Origin: Ephemerocybe angulata
Taxonomy: Eukaryota > Basidiomycota > Agaricomycetes > Agaricales > Psathyrellaceae
Length of the DNA stretch: 64,000 nt
Assembly (NCBI GenBank): GCA_013368325.1
Contig: JAACJK010000016.1
Span: forward strand, 124,001 to 188,000
Reading direction: 5' to 3'
Of the stretch, positions 11,919 through 23,439 are shown one piece after another. The number at the start of each line of letters is the position of its first letter. Position 1 is the stretch's first letter. The translations under genes were made by a program, and so were the position numbers. Under the pieces are notes generated by a model. That model was not told where the DNA came from. It was given only the letters and a program-made list of their open reading frames with translations, and searched no databases.

Positions 11919-12587
11919 ATTGTACGATGGGTGCGTGTATTTATTTGGGCTTCTATGTGTATTCTGCATCTTTATGGGTCGCCAACAGACATCCTCTTGG
12001 CCAAAGGAATAACATCTTCTAGGGCCAAGATTTAATCTAGGTGTCAGAGAACAGTGCAACGATGAAATTCCCTTTTTTGAGGAGTGACCCGAGCGTGACA
12101 TTGCATTCAGCGGTGTCTTGCATGTTCCGGTGAACACTAGTACATCATAGCATGCTCCCGGGTGACCACCAGGGCCTGAGGTGATGCCCAACATTGCTTG
12201 AAAGTGCCTACTCATGCGGTTGGCTTCATGCGCTATGTGCACAAACAATGTGCAAACAAAGAAATGGATGACTGCCAAATTTGGGCAACCGTGCAAGCAA
12301 TTGCAAACAAAGAAATGGCCAGGCATTGCGCAGGGCTTGGGACCACTGCTGTCACGTTCCTCGTGTCGACCTGGACACTATCACACTGTAAAGCTCAAAA
12401 GGTGGTCCATGGCTGAGGCTGGCTAGGTCAAGAGCCACTGGGCAAAGATTTTGGCCGTCCGATGACGCTGATGGACCAGGATGGAGGCCACTCCAAAGCG
12501 CAGTACATGACTTTCGTTTGGTGCTGAAACAGTTATGTACATAATTTGGACTGTGTGATGAACCTTATAGATAAGAGCGTGGTGGTC

Positions 12588-12640
12588 GCTCCAAAGGGCG
12601 GAGGGCGCTCCGAAGGGCGGAGGGCGCTCCAAAGTGCGGA
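12588..12640 (+). repeat. Representative of the CTCCG-AAGGG-CGGAG palindromic short repeat
   Basis: Units of about 17 bp contain CTCCG and CGGAG arms around AAGGG, so each can fold into a 5-bp hairpin. Tandem or single units occur at about 4461-4515, 4937-4975, 5205-5230, 12588-12640, 15680-15735, 15950-15985, 17280-17475, 18470-18495, 19040-19060 and 19160-19215. Related GAAGGACGAAGGAC runs lie at 3240-3385, 13050-13190 and 13460-13600. They repeatedly mark the edges of gene fragments (for instance both sides of 12642-13046). Confidence 0.7.
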
Positions 12641-12641
12641 G

Positions 12642-13046
12642 GTTGGAAAGGCAGAACCCTCCTCCCTCGCAGGCGGAAAGAGAACGAGGAAGCTAGACAG
12701 AAGACCAAACCCACTCCCCCAGTGGACTCGTATGAATTTCAATTGATTCAGGATAAGACGGCGCTTAATTCCCAGAAAGGTGGCACCGGGAGCGTAGTCT
12801 GGAAGGCTAGGTAAGGTATATCCAATTTCTTTACAGACAATTCAGCTAAGCGGGAGATGATTTGCGGAAGCATTGATCTATCTCGATTTGTTCTGCAGGA
12901 ACATGCGTTCCCAATGCGGAGAAGTATTTTCAACAGCACGAAGCTCAAAACAAGTCATGTCGTCGAGCTAGGGTAAGTATTTTCCCATTACCCCGCTCTA
13001 GCTGGTTCTCACTCATATCCCAGTGCAGGCACGGGGCTTCTTGGAA
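12642..13046 (+). pseudogene. Fragment of a Methyltransf_16-type protein methyltransferase gene
   Basis: Three consecutive exons read in phase: to 12810, 12871-12972 and from 13024, with introns of 60 nt (12811-12870) and 51 nt (12973-13023; GTAAGT...CCCAG). The protein contains SYEFQLIQDKTALNSQ, then GTGSVVWKAS, then SHVVELGAGTGLLG. The last is the SAM-binding motif I, and the order (YEF..Q, G..VW.AS, ELGaGTGLL) is that of the eEF1A-lysine/METTL21-like methyltransferases. The left edge meets palindromic repeats near 12640 and the right edge runs into GGTCAAAGGTCAAAGG repeat sequence at about 13046, just after motif I, so the catalytic domain is incomplete. No stop or frameshift is seen within the fragment. 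Confidence 0.75.
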
Positions 13047-13320
13047 GGTCAAAGGTCAAAGGTCGATGTTCCTCTGAAGGAAGGAGGAAGAAGGGCGATG
13101 CTCCTCCGAAGGACAAAGGACGACAGTCCTCCGTAGGACCACGGTCCTCCGAACTCCGAACTCCGAACTCTGAAGGATGGTAGAACTCCATTTGCAATGC
13201 CTCCGAGTGTCTGTGTCGTGACCTCGGACATCGACGATGACAATCGGAAAACTGTTCTATATAAGGACCCTTTATGAGAAGACCTCGTTCAGGGCTCTGG
13301 TAGCCCTAGGCTACTGGGGT

Positions 13321-14075
13321 AGACCTGCTCCTGGATGAGGACGTCGAATCGCTCGACTTGAGTGTTAACGTATTTCATCAGGCTCTCCTCTTCTGCTGTT
13401 CTCGATGATGATGATGTGAGTGCATCGGTTTGCATGGGCTTTACCGTTTAGTTGGCGATGGTTCCTCGAAGGACGAAGGACGACGCTCCTTCCGACAGTT
13501 CTCTGTAGGACGATGGTCCTCCGAACTCCAAAGGACGAAGGACGAACTCCGAAGGACGAGGGATGAAGGCAGACAAAGGACAAAGGATCCTCCGAAGGGC
13601 GGAGGCTGCTCCAACAGGCAGAGGCTGTGACGAACATGGCTGGCTAAAAGTGAAATACGATGCTATGCTGCAGGAAACCCTTGAGCGACATCATGGCAAA
13701 CCTCCCTCTCAGAGGAGGAGGCATGCTTGAATTGACGCAGATCATTTGACATAACTTACTCTGATGGCTTCCAGGTCGACACGATACCGCTGAACACCCC
13801 TTGGTTCTTTTCTCGTCCTCACCTACTGTTGCATGACAGTGCCCACTCATGAGTTGGCTTCATGCGCTATGTGCACAAACAATGTGCAAACAAAGAAATG
13901 GATGACTGCCAAATTTGGGCAACCGTGCAAGCGGTTGCAAACAAAGAAATGGCCAGTCATTTTGCTGCTGTCACGTTCCTCCTGTCGACCTGGGCACCGT
14001 CACGCTGTAAAGCCCAAACATGCTTACCCCTGCAGCCTGGGTCCGTTATCGAGGCTGGCTGAGTCGAGAGCCACT
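13321..14075 (+). repeat. Direct repeat R2, copy b
   Basis: This is the second copy of 3077-3865, with many point differences and a different purine-rich run (13460-13600). It also carries a member of the nine-copy palindromic repeat at about 13863-13957. Confidence 0.8.
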
Positions 14076-14289
14076 GCGCATAATCTTTGGCCCTCCGAGC
14101 ACTGCATCCCTCACCGATGTTCCACATGGGAAGGTTTTCGTGGAAGAGCCGACCCACGATGACACCGATGGACAGGAACTGTCGGAAGGGGTGGTCACCC
14201 CTTTCAGACTTGTGGGTAGTAGCCCATCGCTCCGCGTGGCAAATCCGAGGCCATTTTCAAATTAAACGCCATGCGATGGGAGTGCGATG

Positions 14290-15220
14290 AGTGCCCTATA
14301 CATGCCTCTTGCCCGGTACGTACTCCCGCAGTGGGATTTCAAAGGTCAGTGAAGCGAGGATATCATGGAACAGAATGACTGACCTTGCTTGTAGCTTGGC
14401 TTGCAGTCCGGAACATGCGACAGCACCAGGCGTGACTTGCTGGACCGTGGGGCTCGTATCGAGCTGCCAGCTCCTTCGAAGTCCTTCGAAGGCGCGTTGA
14501 CTTGCTGACTGCTGGATGCTGCATGGGGTGGGTTTAGTGGTTTTGTCGTTGTTGTCGGGGCGCGAAGTTGGAGAGACGGCCATCGTGCCTCCTAGTGACG
14601 AGGTTAGAAATGTAGAATGGTTGAGATTCTGGAGGGCCAGTGACGGATGCACGACCAGTTTGTCGCCAGATATCGTGGAACTAGAGGGGGTTTAGATGGA
14701 TTGAGAATGAATGCATTGGTCCTGGGGTGCAAAAGGTGAGTCAAGTTACTGTCGATACTCGTGATCATCGACTCACCTCCCATCGCATTGCAATTTGCAG
14801 CTGCATTGTTTTCCACTGAGCCTGCTCGCCCTGTTCCGTCGCCTCAAATGTGTGCAGAGCGTGTACTCGAGTCATGATCTTCAGATTTGCAGTGGTGGTG
14901 GGTGAGCAGAGCGGCAGCCAAAGCTGCGGGTTCTGGCGTTGCAAAGTACGGGTACGGATGTGATTGGGCTTAAGGCTGTGGTTCGGGATCTGGTTGGCGG
15001 TAGCGCTGCTGCGTAGCGGGCGATGGCGTGCGGGCATGCACATAGCCGGTGTTGTACTTGGGTCCAGTGAGGCCGGATGGCTTGGGTGGGGATGATGAGC
15101 CTGTGGCTGTTTGGTTGCTTCCTGCACCGGCTGGTGCGCGGTCATCCCGCGCGCCGTTGGTGCCAAGCATGGTGTCGAGCTCGTGGGGGATATTGCTCAT
15201 CGTCGGTCTCCTTTCCACCG
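14290..15220 (-). pseudogene. Unrecognised spliced gene with nonsense codons
   Basis: A minus-strand frame from 15200 starts MSNIPHELDTMLGTNG and is proline/serine rich (SSPPKPSGLTGPKY, RTPSPATQQRY). After a TAA it stays protein-like in the same frame (HPYPYFATPEPAALAAALL), meets a second stop, and reaches a strong donor, GTGAGT. A 55-nt intron (14722-14776) with a TTGACTCAC branch-like site ends in CCCCAG. Downstream frames are short. Two in-frame stops in otherwise coding-like sequence suggest a decayed gene of low-complexity, possibly regulatory type. I do not recognise a domain. Confidence 0.4.
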
Positions 15221-15736
15221 CAATTGCGTGTGATGGTGGGGCAAAGCACTTCCGTCATGTGGGTGGTACTGGGAATGTCGATGGTGAGCATTCCGTACCC
15301 TTTGACACACAGCAAGGACTCACCCAAAAGGTACCAACATCCGACGAGCATGTGGTGCAATTGACGGGCTTTGAAACAAAGTGAGGGGACGGGGTCGGTA
15401 TGTGTCGATGGCTCACTGGGCTATGCCCTTCAAGTGAGACCACGTCAAGGGTGGGGAAAAGTGGAGGTACAGTGAATGGATTGCAAACGGGGGTGTTACT
15501 GAGTGAAGAGTCTAAGGTGTAATGACAACAACACATAATATAATATACTGTATAATACATACGCTTGGAGTAGATCTTTCGCATGGTCACATGGCCTTCG
15601 ATGCAATTTGATCTTGGCATCAAATCCGCCGCGGACAAGAACCCGAGCCATAAATGGCCTCGGAACAGGCCAATCTCCAGGTGGCCCCTCCGAAGGCCCT
15701 GCTATGGGCAGAGACTGATCCGAAGGGCGGAGGCTG

Positions 15737-16348
15737 AAAGGCACAACAATTACGAATTGAACAGAGATGGAGAAGGTATCGAAGAAGTTCGCCGTAGGAA
15801 CGGAGCAAAGGTACCTGAAATAATCTCCCTTGTATCCGACTCAGCCGATGAGCAGCCTCCCCCCCAAGAAGGCCCGTGTATCATGACCACACGCCACCTC
15901 CCTTCTCAAGTCTCCAATCCATATACCCACATCGTCTTCTTCACAGGGCCCCTCCGAAGGGCAGAGGCTGCTCCAAAAGGCAATGGAATAACTTTCCTCC
16001 AGGTTCTTCGATGCCTCAGAGGTGATGTGTAAGTATATAAGGTTACAAAGAAAAGAACAGCCGTGACTCGACAGGCCCGGGAACTCATGCCAGAGGTCTT
16101 GGGATTCAAATCGTGGCTTGAGATGGAAGGACAGGTATTGGGCGAGACCCGACAAAGCCACCCGAAGGGCAGCGTAGTTTGGTTTAACATGTTTGTTGGA
16201 GTTCCCATGCCTTCACAGCCCTGCCGTCCAACCTTGGTTGCTCTTGTCAGCATCGACGGGATACCTCAAGGGTGTTTCTCAGATCCGGATGGCTGTGAAG
16301 GTGTTTGTCGTCCTAAGTATATCGATGGACAGCAGTGTATGTCCTTTG
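15737..16348 (+). repeat. Direct repeat R3, copy a
   Basis: This is about 612 bp, nearly identical to 18261-18871. It includes an intron-like block at 16029-16074 (GTAAGT to CGACAG) found five times in the window (near 2511, 11219, 16029, 18552 and 20798). It begins with the tail-coding sequence described at 18263, but here a run of seven C instead of six shifts the frame before the KKA motif. Confidence 0.85.
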
Positions 16349-17733
16349 GCCTTTTGTTTGCGGGGTGCGGTATGACATGTGAGTGACTGTCCTAATCGAA
16401 GATCATCGCCAGACTACATACTAATCCCAAAGTACTGTAGATGCCGATGAGCATTTAATGATCTCCCAATATTGGTTTGGGTGAGACAATGGTGACTTTT
16501 TACACCTTTGATAAGGACCAATCATCCACGGTTCCCAAGAACCCTCAGCCAACGTTACTCACCCATGCAGCCTCACAAAAGATGAGTTGAGAAGCTGCAT
16601 CAAGTAGACACCATGACGCTGACATACTCGAGCCGTGTGCTAACCTACTGGTCGGAGCTCACTCGAGGGATTGACAGGGATGGAGGTGGTATGTGGTATT
16701 GCATTCATTGTACGATGGGTGCGTGTATTTATTTGGGCTTCTATGTGTATTCTGCATCTTTATGGGTTGCCAACAGACATCCTTTTGGCCAAAGGAATAA
16801 CATCTTCGAGGGCCAAAGAAGATATAATCTAGGTGTCAGAGAACAGTACAACGATGAAATTCCCCTTTTTGAGGAATGACCCGAGTGTGACATTGCATTC
16901 AGCGGTGTCTTGCATGTTCCGGTGAATGCTAGTACATCATGACATGCTCCCGGGTGACCCGCCAGGGCCTGAGGTGATGCCCAACATTGCTTGAAGGTGC
17001 CTACTCATGCGGTTGGCTTCATGCGCTATGTGCACAGACAATGTGCAAACAAAGAAATGGATGACTGCCAAATTTGGGCAATTGTGCAAGCAGTTGCAAA
17101 CAAAGAAATGGCCAGGCATTCCCCAGGGCTTGGTACCACTGCTGTCACGTTCCTGTTGTTGACCTGGACACTAACACGCTGTAAAGCTCAAAAGGTGGTC
17201 CATTGTCAAGGCTGGCTAGGTCAAGAGCCACCTGGCAAAGATTTTAGGCGTCCGATGACGCCGATGGACCAGGATGGAGGCCGCTCCGAAGCGCGGAGGT
17301 CGCTTGATGGGATGGGTACATGACTTTCGTTTGATGCTGAAACAGTTATGTACATAATTTGGACTGTGTGATGAACCTTATAGATAAGAGCGTGGTGTTC
17401 GCTCCGAAGGATGGAGGTCGCTCCGGAGGGCGTAGGTCGCTCCGAAGGGCAGAGGGCACTCCAAGGGCAGAGTTTGAGGTAGTTCCTGGAAGGATGGATA
17501 TGCATGCCTGGATGGAAGGTCTGGCATGTAGGAGGAGATCTTCTCGAAGACCTACACTACATTATGTGGCTAGGCAGGAAGAATGTCAGCGCCTAACTAT
17601 AGCTAGACGGTTTGAAATGGTTTACCTTACATCGTTTCTTCAAAGACATAAATGCGAGGGAGCTCTTCTCTCTCCCACCTCTCTACTCTCAAACAGAAGT
17701 AATAATAAAATTCACTGACTTCCTTGTCCTCAG

Positions 17734-18170
17734 CCATCCGGAAGCAAACAGGCAGGATAATGGCTTTGAAGAACCCACTCCGTGGGGGCAAATGCGCTGT
17801 CTCGCTCAATTCCCCTGCACACCTTCAACACCTCTCAATCAAGAAACCCCGTTTCCAACCAGGGCAGACTGTGTTGCACAAAATACAGAGCTTCCAAGTG
17901 TCCACCGAGCTCCTCATCCAGAAGATGCCTTTCCAAAGGCTCGTCCGCAAGATCGTGATGGAGTACCGGGCAAGTTACTCTCATATATCTTCACCACATT
18001 CTCCAACTGACTTGGAACATGTCTATCGCAATATCAGGTTGACTGCCGATTCTGCCCTGACGCCCTCACAGTATTCCAGAAGGCCTCCGAGGCATACCTC
18101 ACCGCCTATTCCAAGACGTGAACCTTGCTGCGCTCCACGCGCGAGAGTGCCTCAAAGCCTCCTTCAAGAA
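17734..18170 (+). pseudogene. Decayed histone H3 gene copy
   Basis: After an acceptor at 17733 (CCTCAG) the frame reads AIRKQTGR..., with KKPRFQPG and [10 protein letters not shown], then [18 protein letters not shown], following H3 from residue 1 through alpha-1 and loop 1. A 68-nt intron with a GC donor (17970-18037, GCAAGT...ATCAG) follows YR. The next exon has [11 protein letters not shown] and, after a one-base shift, [14 protein letters not shown], matching H3 alpha-2 and its QEASEAYL and LFEDTNLCAIHAKR. The sequence stops at repeat DNA at 18171, so alpha-3 is incomplete. Many tail lysines are replaced. Compared with a related repeat unit at about 5086-5092, 17588-18170 is an extra segment of 583 bp. 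Divergence, shift and truncation make it non-functional. Confidence 0.8.
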
Positions 18171-18260
18171 CACAGTAGGTGGCCGTGCTCCAGCGTGGAT
18201 CGTTGGCAACACCTTTCTCGTACGTCTCCCCTCCTGGCGAGGGGCGGTGGCTGGCCCACA

Positions 18261-18871
18261 AAAGGCACAACAATTACGGATTGAACGGAGATGGAGAAGG
18301 TATCGAAGAAGTTCGCTGTAGGAATGGAGTGAAGGTACCTGAAATAATCTCCCCTGTATCCGACTCAGACGATGAGCAGCCTCCCCCCAAGAAGGCCCAT
18401 GTATCATGACTGCACGCCACCTCCCTTCTCAAGTCTCCAATCCATATACCCACATCGTCTTCTTCACAGGGCCCCTCCGAAGGGCAGAGGCTGCTCCAAA
18501 AGGCAATGGAATAACTTTCCTCCAGGTTCTTCGATGCCTCAGAGGTGATGTGTAAGTATATAAGGTTACAAAGAAAAGAACAGCCGTGACTCGACAGGCC
18601 CGGGAACTCATGCCAGAGGTCTTGGGATTCAAATCGTGGCTTGAGATGGAAGGACAGGTATTGGGCGAGACCCGACAAAGCCACCCGAAGGGCAGCGTAG
18701 TTTGGTTTAACATGTTTGTTGGAGTTCCCATGCCTTCACAGCCCTGCCGTCCAACCTTGGTTGCTCTTGTCAGCATCGACGGGATACCTCAAGGGTGTTT
18801 CTCAGATCCGGATGGCTGTGAAGATGTTTGTCGTCCTAAGTATAGCGATGGACAGCAGTGTATGTCCTTTG
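18261..18871 (+). repeat. Direct repeat R3, copy b
   Basis: Second copy of 15737-16348. The very high similarity suggests a recent duplication or gene conversion compared with the older R1 and R2 pairs. Confidence 0.85.
18263..18409 (+). pseudogene. C-terminal tail of an unknown nuclear protein (SIM and NLS-like)
   Basis: The frame ends with VKVPEIISPVSDSDDEQ, then PPPKKAHVS and a stop at 18407-18409. A short hydrophobic run followed by S-D-S-D-D-E is the layout of a SUMO-interacting motif, and PPPKKA is a weak basic nuclear-localisation-like patch. In copy a (15765-15890) the same tail reads IISLVSDSADE. The upstream part ([18 protein letters not shown]) is joined to repeat DNA, so only the tail survives. 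Function is inferred from motifs only. Confidence 0.45.
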
Positions 18872-19228
18872 ACCAGGCATTCCCCAGGGCTTGGTACCAC
18901 TGCTGTCACGTTCCTGTTGTCGACCTGGACACTATCACGCTGTAAAGCTCAAAAGGTGGTCCATTGTCAAGGCTGGCTAGGTCAAGAGCCACCTGGCAAA
19001 GATTTTGGGCGTCCGATGACGCTGATGGACCAGGATGGAGACCGCTCCGAAGCGCGGAGGTCGCTTGATGGGATGGGTACATGACTTTCGTTTGATGCTG
19101 AAACAGTTATGTACATAATTTGGACTGTGTGATGAACCTTATAGATAAGAGTGTGGTGGTCGCTCCGAAGGGCGGAGGGCGCTCCGAAGGGTGGAGAGCG
19201 CTCCGAAGGGTGGAGGGGAACATGGCCA

Positions 19229-20314
19229 TGTCCTTATATACGTAGAAATTGATACTAGCTGACTACAAAATGCATACGAGACCGCCTGCGGTGGGTCGGT
19301 CATCGTCCGAGGTTGGGAGGCTGGGATATTGTTGGCCCGTCAGGAATGGAGGCAGATTAAGGTGGTTTCGGCATGCAGCCGAGACACCATCCTCACAACT
19401 CCCAAGGACTTTCTGAACTTGACCCGCAGTTAAGTTCATCTCGTCGCTGTGTTGGCATGTCGACAGCCGAAGGCCTCATGGTGCTGGTTGTCAAATGTTG
19501 TCGCAGTCGTCATCATAATACTTGCTTCGTGGATACGTAAACCGGGGTTTGGGACCTAGTCCCCCTTGTGGGACTTATGACATGGGATCTTGGCGGGCTC
19601 TCGCTGATATCCTCAAATGTTTTCGATAATATGAATGTTAAAGGTCGTGTTGGACAATGGGACGACGAATGATCGATGATAGGCACTCGTGATAGTTGGC
19701 GATGTGATGGTGTGGTGGAAACTGGACGACGTGGAAGGCGAAGGACCCTGGTGGTTGCCTGGTGGCTGACAAGGCATGATACGCATGAGGTGATCGAGGC
19801 AGGGCATGATCGAGAGGGAACACCAGCTAATTGTCGTATGCAAGGAGTGCTCGCGAGTTGACACTGACTGGATGAACAAGGCGAGATGCATGGTACTTGA
19901 TGGCCATAGACATTGTCAAAGTCCCGAGGAAAGTTGAACCCCCCTCACGGTGGGCTCCAGTTTCATAAGAGAATGAAGCTGTGTGGGCACAGATCCCATG
20001 CACAGGTCCTCTCAGTTCGTCGGGGGGTAGGAACAATTCTCAGGACATGGAGAGAAGGAAAGGAAGATAGATTGGGGGACGAATAGGAGGGCAAGCTCAG
20101 GGAAGAGCGAACTGACAAACCAGTAGGTACAGAGGGTCCTTATATACCTGGAAATAGGATCTATATGACTAAGAAACAAATATGAAACTACCCACGGCAG
20201 GTCGATTGTCATCCGAAGTTGGGCTGGCACTAAATTGTTGGCCTGTTGTTGGCCCATTGGGAATGGAGGCGGAATAAGATGGTGTCGGCATGCAGCAGCG
20301 ACACCATCCTTACA
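19229..20314 (-). mobile_element. Short non-autonomous LTR element, 3' LTR truncated
   Basis: In minus orientation a 5' LTR (20314 to about 19963) starts TGTAAGGATGG and has a TATATAAGG box. It is followed by a primer-binding-site-like TGGAGCCCACCG (from 19959). About 540 bp of internal sequence with no gag or pol follows, then a PPT-like TTGGGAG and a second LTR start (TGTGAGGATGG, 19397) that breaks off at about 19229. The same LTR family occurs as a solo copy at 61679-62046. The flanks (GAACATGGCCA on the left, ACCCTTGAG on the right) are normally about 35 bp apart in the repeat unit seen at 5232-5283, so it inserted into that unit with some loss of sequence. Confidence 0.7.
19940..19959 (-). 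other. Primer binding site of the 19.2-20.3 kb element
   Basis: TGGAGCCCACCG, followed on the minus strand by TGAGGGGGG, begins a few bases after the LTR end. The same PBS word occurs in the TRIM-like element at 42163-42182, so both would be primed by the same tRNA. I could not identify that tRNA. Confidence 0.6.
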
Positions 20315-21233
20315 CACCCTTGAGTGACATCATGGCAAACCTTGCCCTCAGGGAGGGAGGCATGCTTGGATTGGCACAGATCATTCAACATAACCTACTT
20401 TGGTGGCTGCCAGGTCAACACAATACCCCTGAACACCCCTTGATCTTTTTCTCATTGTCACCCAACATTGCTTGGCAGTGCCTGCTCATGCGGTTGGCTT
20501 CATGTGCTGTGTGCACAAACAATGTGCAAACAAAGAAATGGATGACTGCCCAATTTGGGCAATTCTGCAAGCAGTTCCAAACAAAGAAATAGCCAGGCAT
20601 TCTTGCCAGGGCTTGGTACCACTGCTGTCATATTCCTCCTGTCGACTCAGGCAATGTCAAGTATTAATAATCCTTCCCTTCTATCAAAGCTGAAGTGCCG
20701 GTCTTCGACAGGTACATAAGCTTAGGGTTATTTCTGGAAACACCATTAAGCTAAGTTTCCTCCAGGTTCTTCTATAGCAGTGCCTCAGAGGTGATGTGTA
20801 AGTATATAAGGTTACAAAGAAAAGGATGGCTGTGACTCAACAGTCCTGGAAACCCATGCCAGAGGCCTTGCGATTCAATTTGCGGCTTGACATGGAAGGA
20901 TGGGTATTGGGTGAATTCGAGATAGAACATGACGAAGCCACCCAAAGCGCGGTATAGGTAAAGTGTTGTGCTCGCGCACAGACCAGACTGGTAGAGTATA
21001 AATACTACTTAGAGTGATTTTTCGCTGTGCACATCTTCACCCTTGAGATCTACAGCTCGAGCATGTCTTACGTTTCATCTTGAATCCCAGCATGTGCCTC
21101 TAGTAACAGCCATCTGGTCACCAGAATCTTCAGCATCTGACAACAAATGCAATATACTCAACCACAAAACTACTGAAAAGATGACTAACTCCGCTGAAGC
21201 TCAATCTGCTGTGTACACACCACTCATATAAAT

Positions 21234-22934
21234 TGTCGCAGTTCTTCCGGGACTTTGAAACAGTTGCGTATTCTGCGGCCCCAGTATTGCATGACAAAGA
21301 ATGGATCAGCAAAGTTATTGACTATGTCCCCGTGGTGGAGTACTAACTGTGAGGAGTGTCGGATGACAACCGAAGACATACTGGGTGAAGTTCAAGACCG
21401 ACATTGCCAAGTTTTACACCGGCGCTGACCACAAATGCAAATACACAGTCAGCGACCTCAAATGGGCTTCAGAAATGTTCGCTTCGAAGAGGTCAGTCTC
21501 TCGTGAGGACTTTAGCGACTTCTATCAGAATACACTATAGTGATGTACCTGGAAAACAAGGAGCACCTCTCGAGCCGTAAAACAGCTTGTCTGCTCCTCA
21601 ATTCATTTTATCTCGACCTTCGAAACCAAATCTGCGTGCAGCTTTGATCTGTAAAATCATCGTACCACCCAGACGACCCCTTCCTGGTCGCGGACATTGT
21701 GTACACTATCAACATCGTGCTCGGCGCCTCGTCAGTCAACTTGTTCTATGCCGCACCCGCAAGGACGTACCAAGTGCTTCCGCCCCTGCGAGAAACTCAT
21801 CTTTCTGTACCTCGCACAATGCACGATGCTTCGAACCTCCTGGGACCAGACCCTGTCAATAGGTTAGCAAACCGCCTAGAGACTGTGTTCACGTCCATGC
21901 TCACCAGAGTCACCACGGTCAGCTTATTTGCAAACATGGCAAATAACGGCTGGCAAGCCCACGGCATTGGACCAATGTATCGGGGATGCGTGTGGTGTGG
22001 AGTCGAGGGACATTGGTCTAACGACTGTAACCAGTGTCCATAACGGGCTGACCTGGTTAGTAAGAGAATGATCATTCAGTCAGACATCCTGGGACACTAT
22101 AGCTTGCCTGATGAAATTCACATCATTCAATGATCAATCAGAAACCTCGGGGATGCAGTCAAAGAATGGCATCACCAGCATCAACAGAAACCTCTACCAC
22201 TATGAACCTTGCTGGCCACAGGCGCGAACACCATTCCCATCGTATAGTCAAACATATTCCAGGTTGCCGAAGTTAACACTGTTTACCAATGTGCATACAT
22301 CAAAGACGTACCTGAAGATGAACCTACACCGTCACTGCCTATGGCAATGTCCGCCTTATTGGAGGAGTTCGATGGGGAAGAGAGCGAGTGTGCGGGAACG
22401 GTGGACCCAGACCACTTGCCTCTTCTTGAGGCCACCCACGCTGCACTGGCGATGAAGATTGCAAGATGGGCGACTCGAAGCACAATGAAGAAGCAGGAGG
22501 AAGATCCTCAGAAGACAACAACAGCTGTTACCCCTCAGCCCATGCCTCGTGCCCCAGAAGTTCGGGAAGCACCGAGATTAAATCATGTGCCCATTCCGGA
22601 AGGAGTTGCGCAGCCCACAGCGCCCAAGTACATCCACCCAAATGCTGCAGCCCCACCACAATTCCGATTTGTGGACCCTATAGAGGACCCCGGTTGCATG
22701 GCATCTTTTGTCAAATGCAGCCTTGACTCGCCCATCTCCCTCTCTATGTACGAGCTGCTGAGTGCAGCATGGTCACCCAACCTGCGCAAGGGTGTCCGCG
22801 AGCTAATCTTGACTGGAGCTGATGTGAGAAAGAGTCTTCTGATGAGTGTCAGGGATGATGTGGATGCTGCGACTGGACGAGTGTTGAGGATGATATGGAT
22901 GCTGCAACCGCCAACCTCCTGTCTATACTCCTGA
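21234..22934 (+). pseudogene. Decayed Ty3/gypsy gag (and start of protease region)
   Basis: Frame pieces follow the order of a basidiomycete Ty3 Gag: FRDFETVAYSAAPVLHD, WVKFKTDIAKFYTG, a segment with SVSREDFSDFY and YLENKEHLSSRKTA, then LDLRNQICVQL and YHPDDPFLVADIVYT. A zinc knuckle CVWCGVEGHWSNDC (C-x2-C-x4-H-x4-C, about 21989-22030) follows. Several stops and shifts interrupt 21350-21700. A longer frame at 22341-22934 has RFVDPIEDPG and SMYELLSAAWSPNLRKGV, as found between Gag and protease in this group. No RT or integrase follows. This is a family different from the intact element at 51.5-58 kb. Confidence 0.7.
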
Positions 22935-23439
22935 ACACCTTGCCTGCCAATGCCCTCCTGGGTGGGCTGTCAAGGCTGGCTAGTTCGAGAGCTGCTACCC
23001 TAGCCAATGTATTCTCGTGCACAATCCTTGGCCTTGAAGTTGACAACCACATTCTCAGTTCAATCTTGCCTTATCTACCTGGACCCACTTCTATGGCTAC
23101 TTCTACACAACAGGGGAAGAACAATGCACTGATGTCACCTTTAGTGACACTCTCCCAGGTATCTCACCAGGGCAAGGATGACTGAGGTCACAGAGATGAT
23201 CAACCTTAAGATTGCGAATGTTCAACCTCATTGCATGTCCACCCTGCATTCGGGCAGCAGTGCTGTGCTCTCCAACATTGCTTGGAGGTGCCTACTCATG
23301 TGGTTGGCTTTATGAGCTCTGAGCACAAATAATGTGCAAACAAAGAAATGGATGACTGCCAAATTTGGGCAATTGTGCAAGCCATTACAAACAAAGAAAT
23401 GGCCGGCCAATGGGGTGTCCAAATGATAGGTTACTAATA

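Noticed and set aside
16937..17119. Conserved minus-strand peptide FVCTLFVHIAHEANRMSRH recurring in several repeats
   Set aside because: It simply reflects conservation of the nine-copy DNA repeat; no consistent start, and the frame breaks in several copies.
17734..18170. Centromeric H3 (CENP-A) instead of canonical H3
   Set aside because: Divergence is spread over the whole sequence and there is a frame break; no specific CENP-A feature such as a longer loop 1 is seen.
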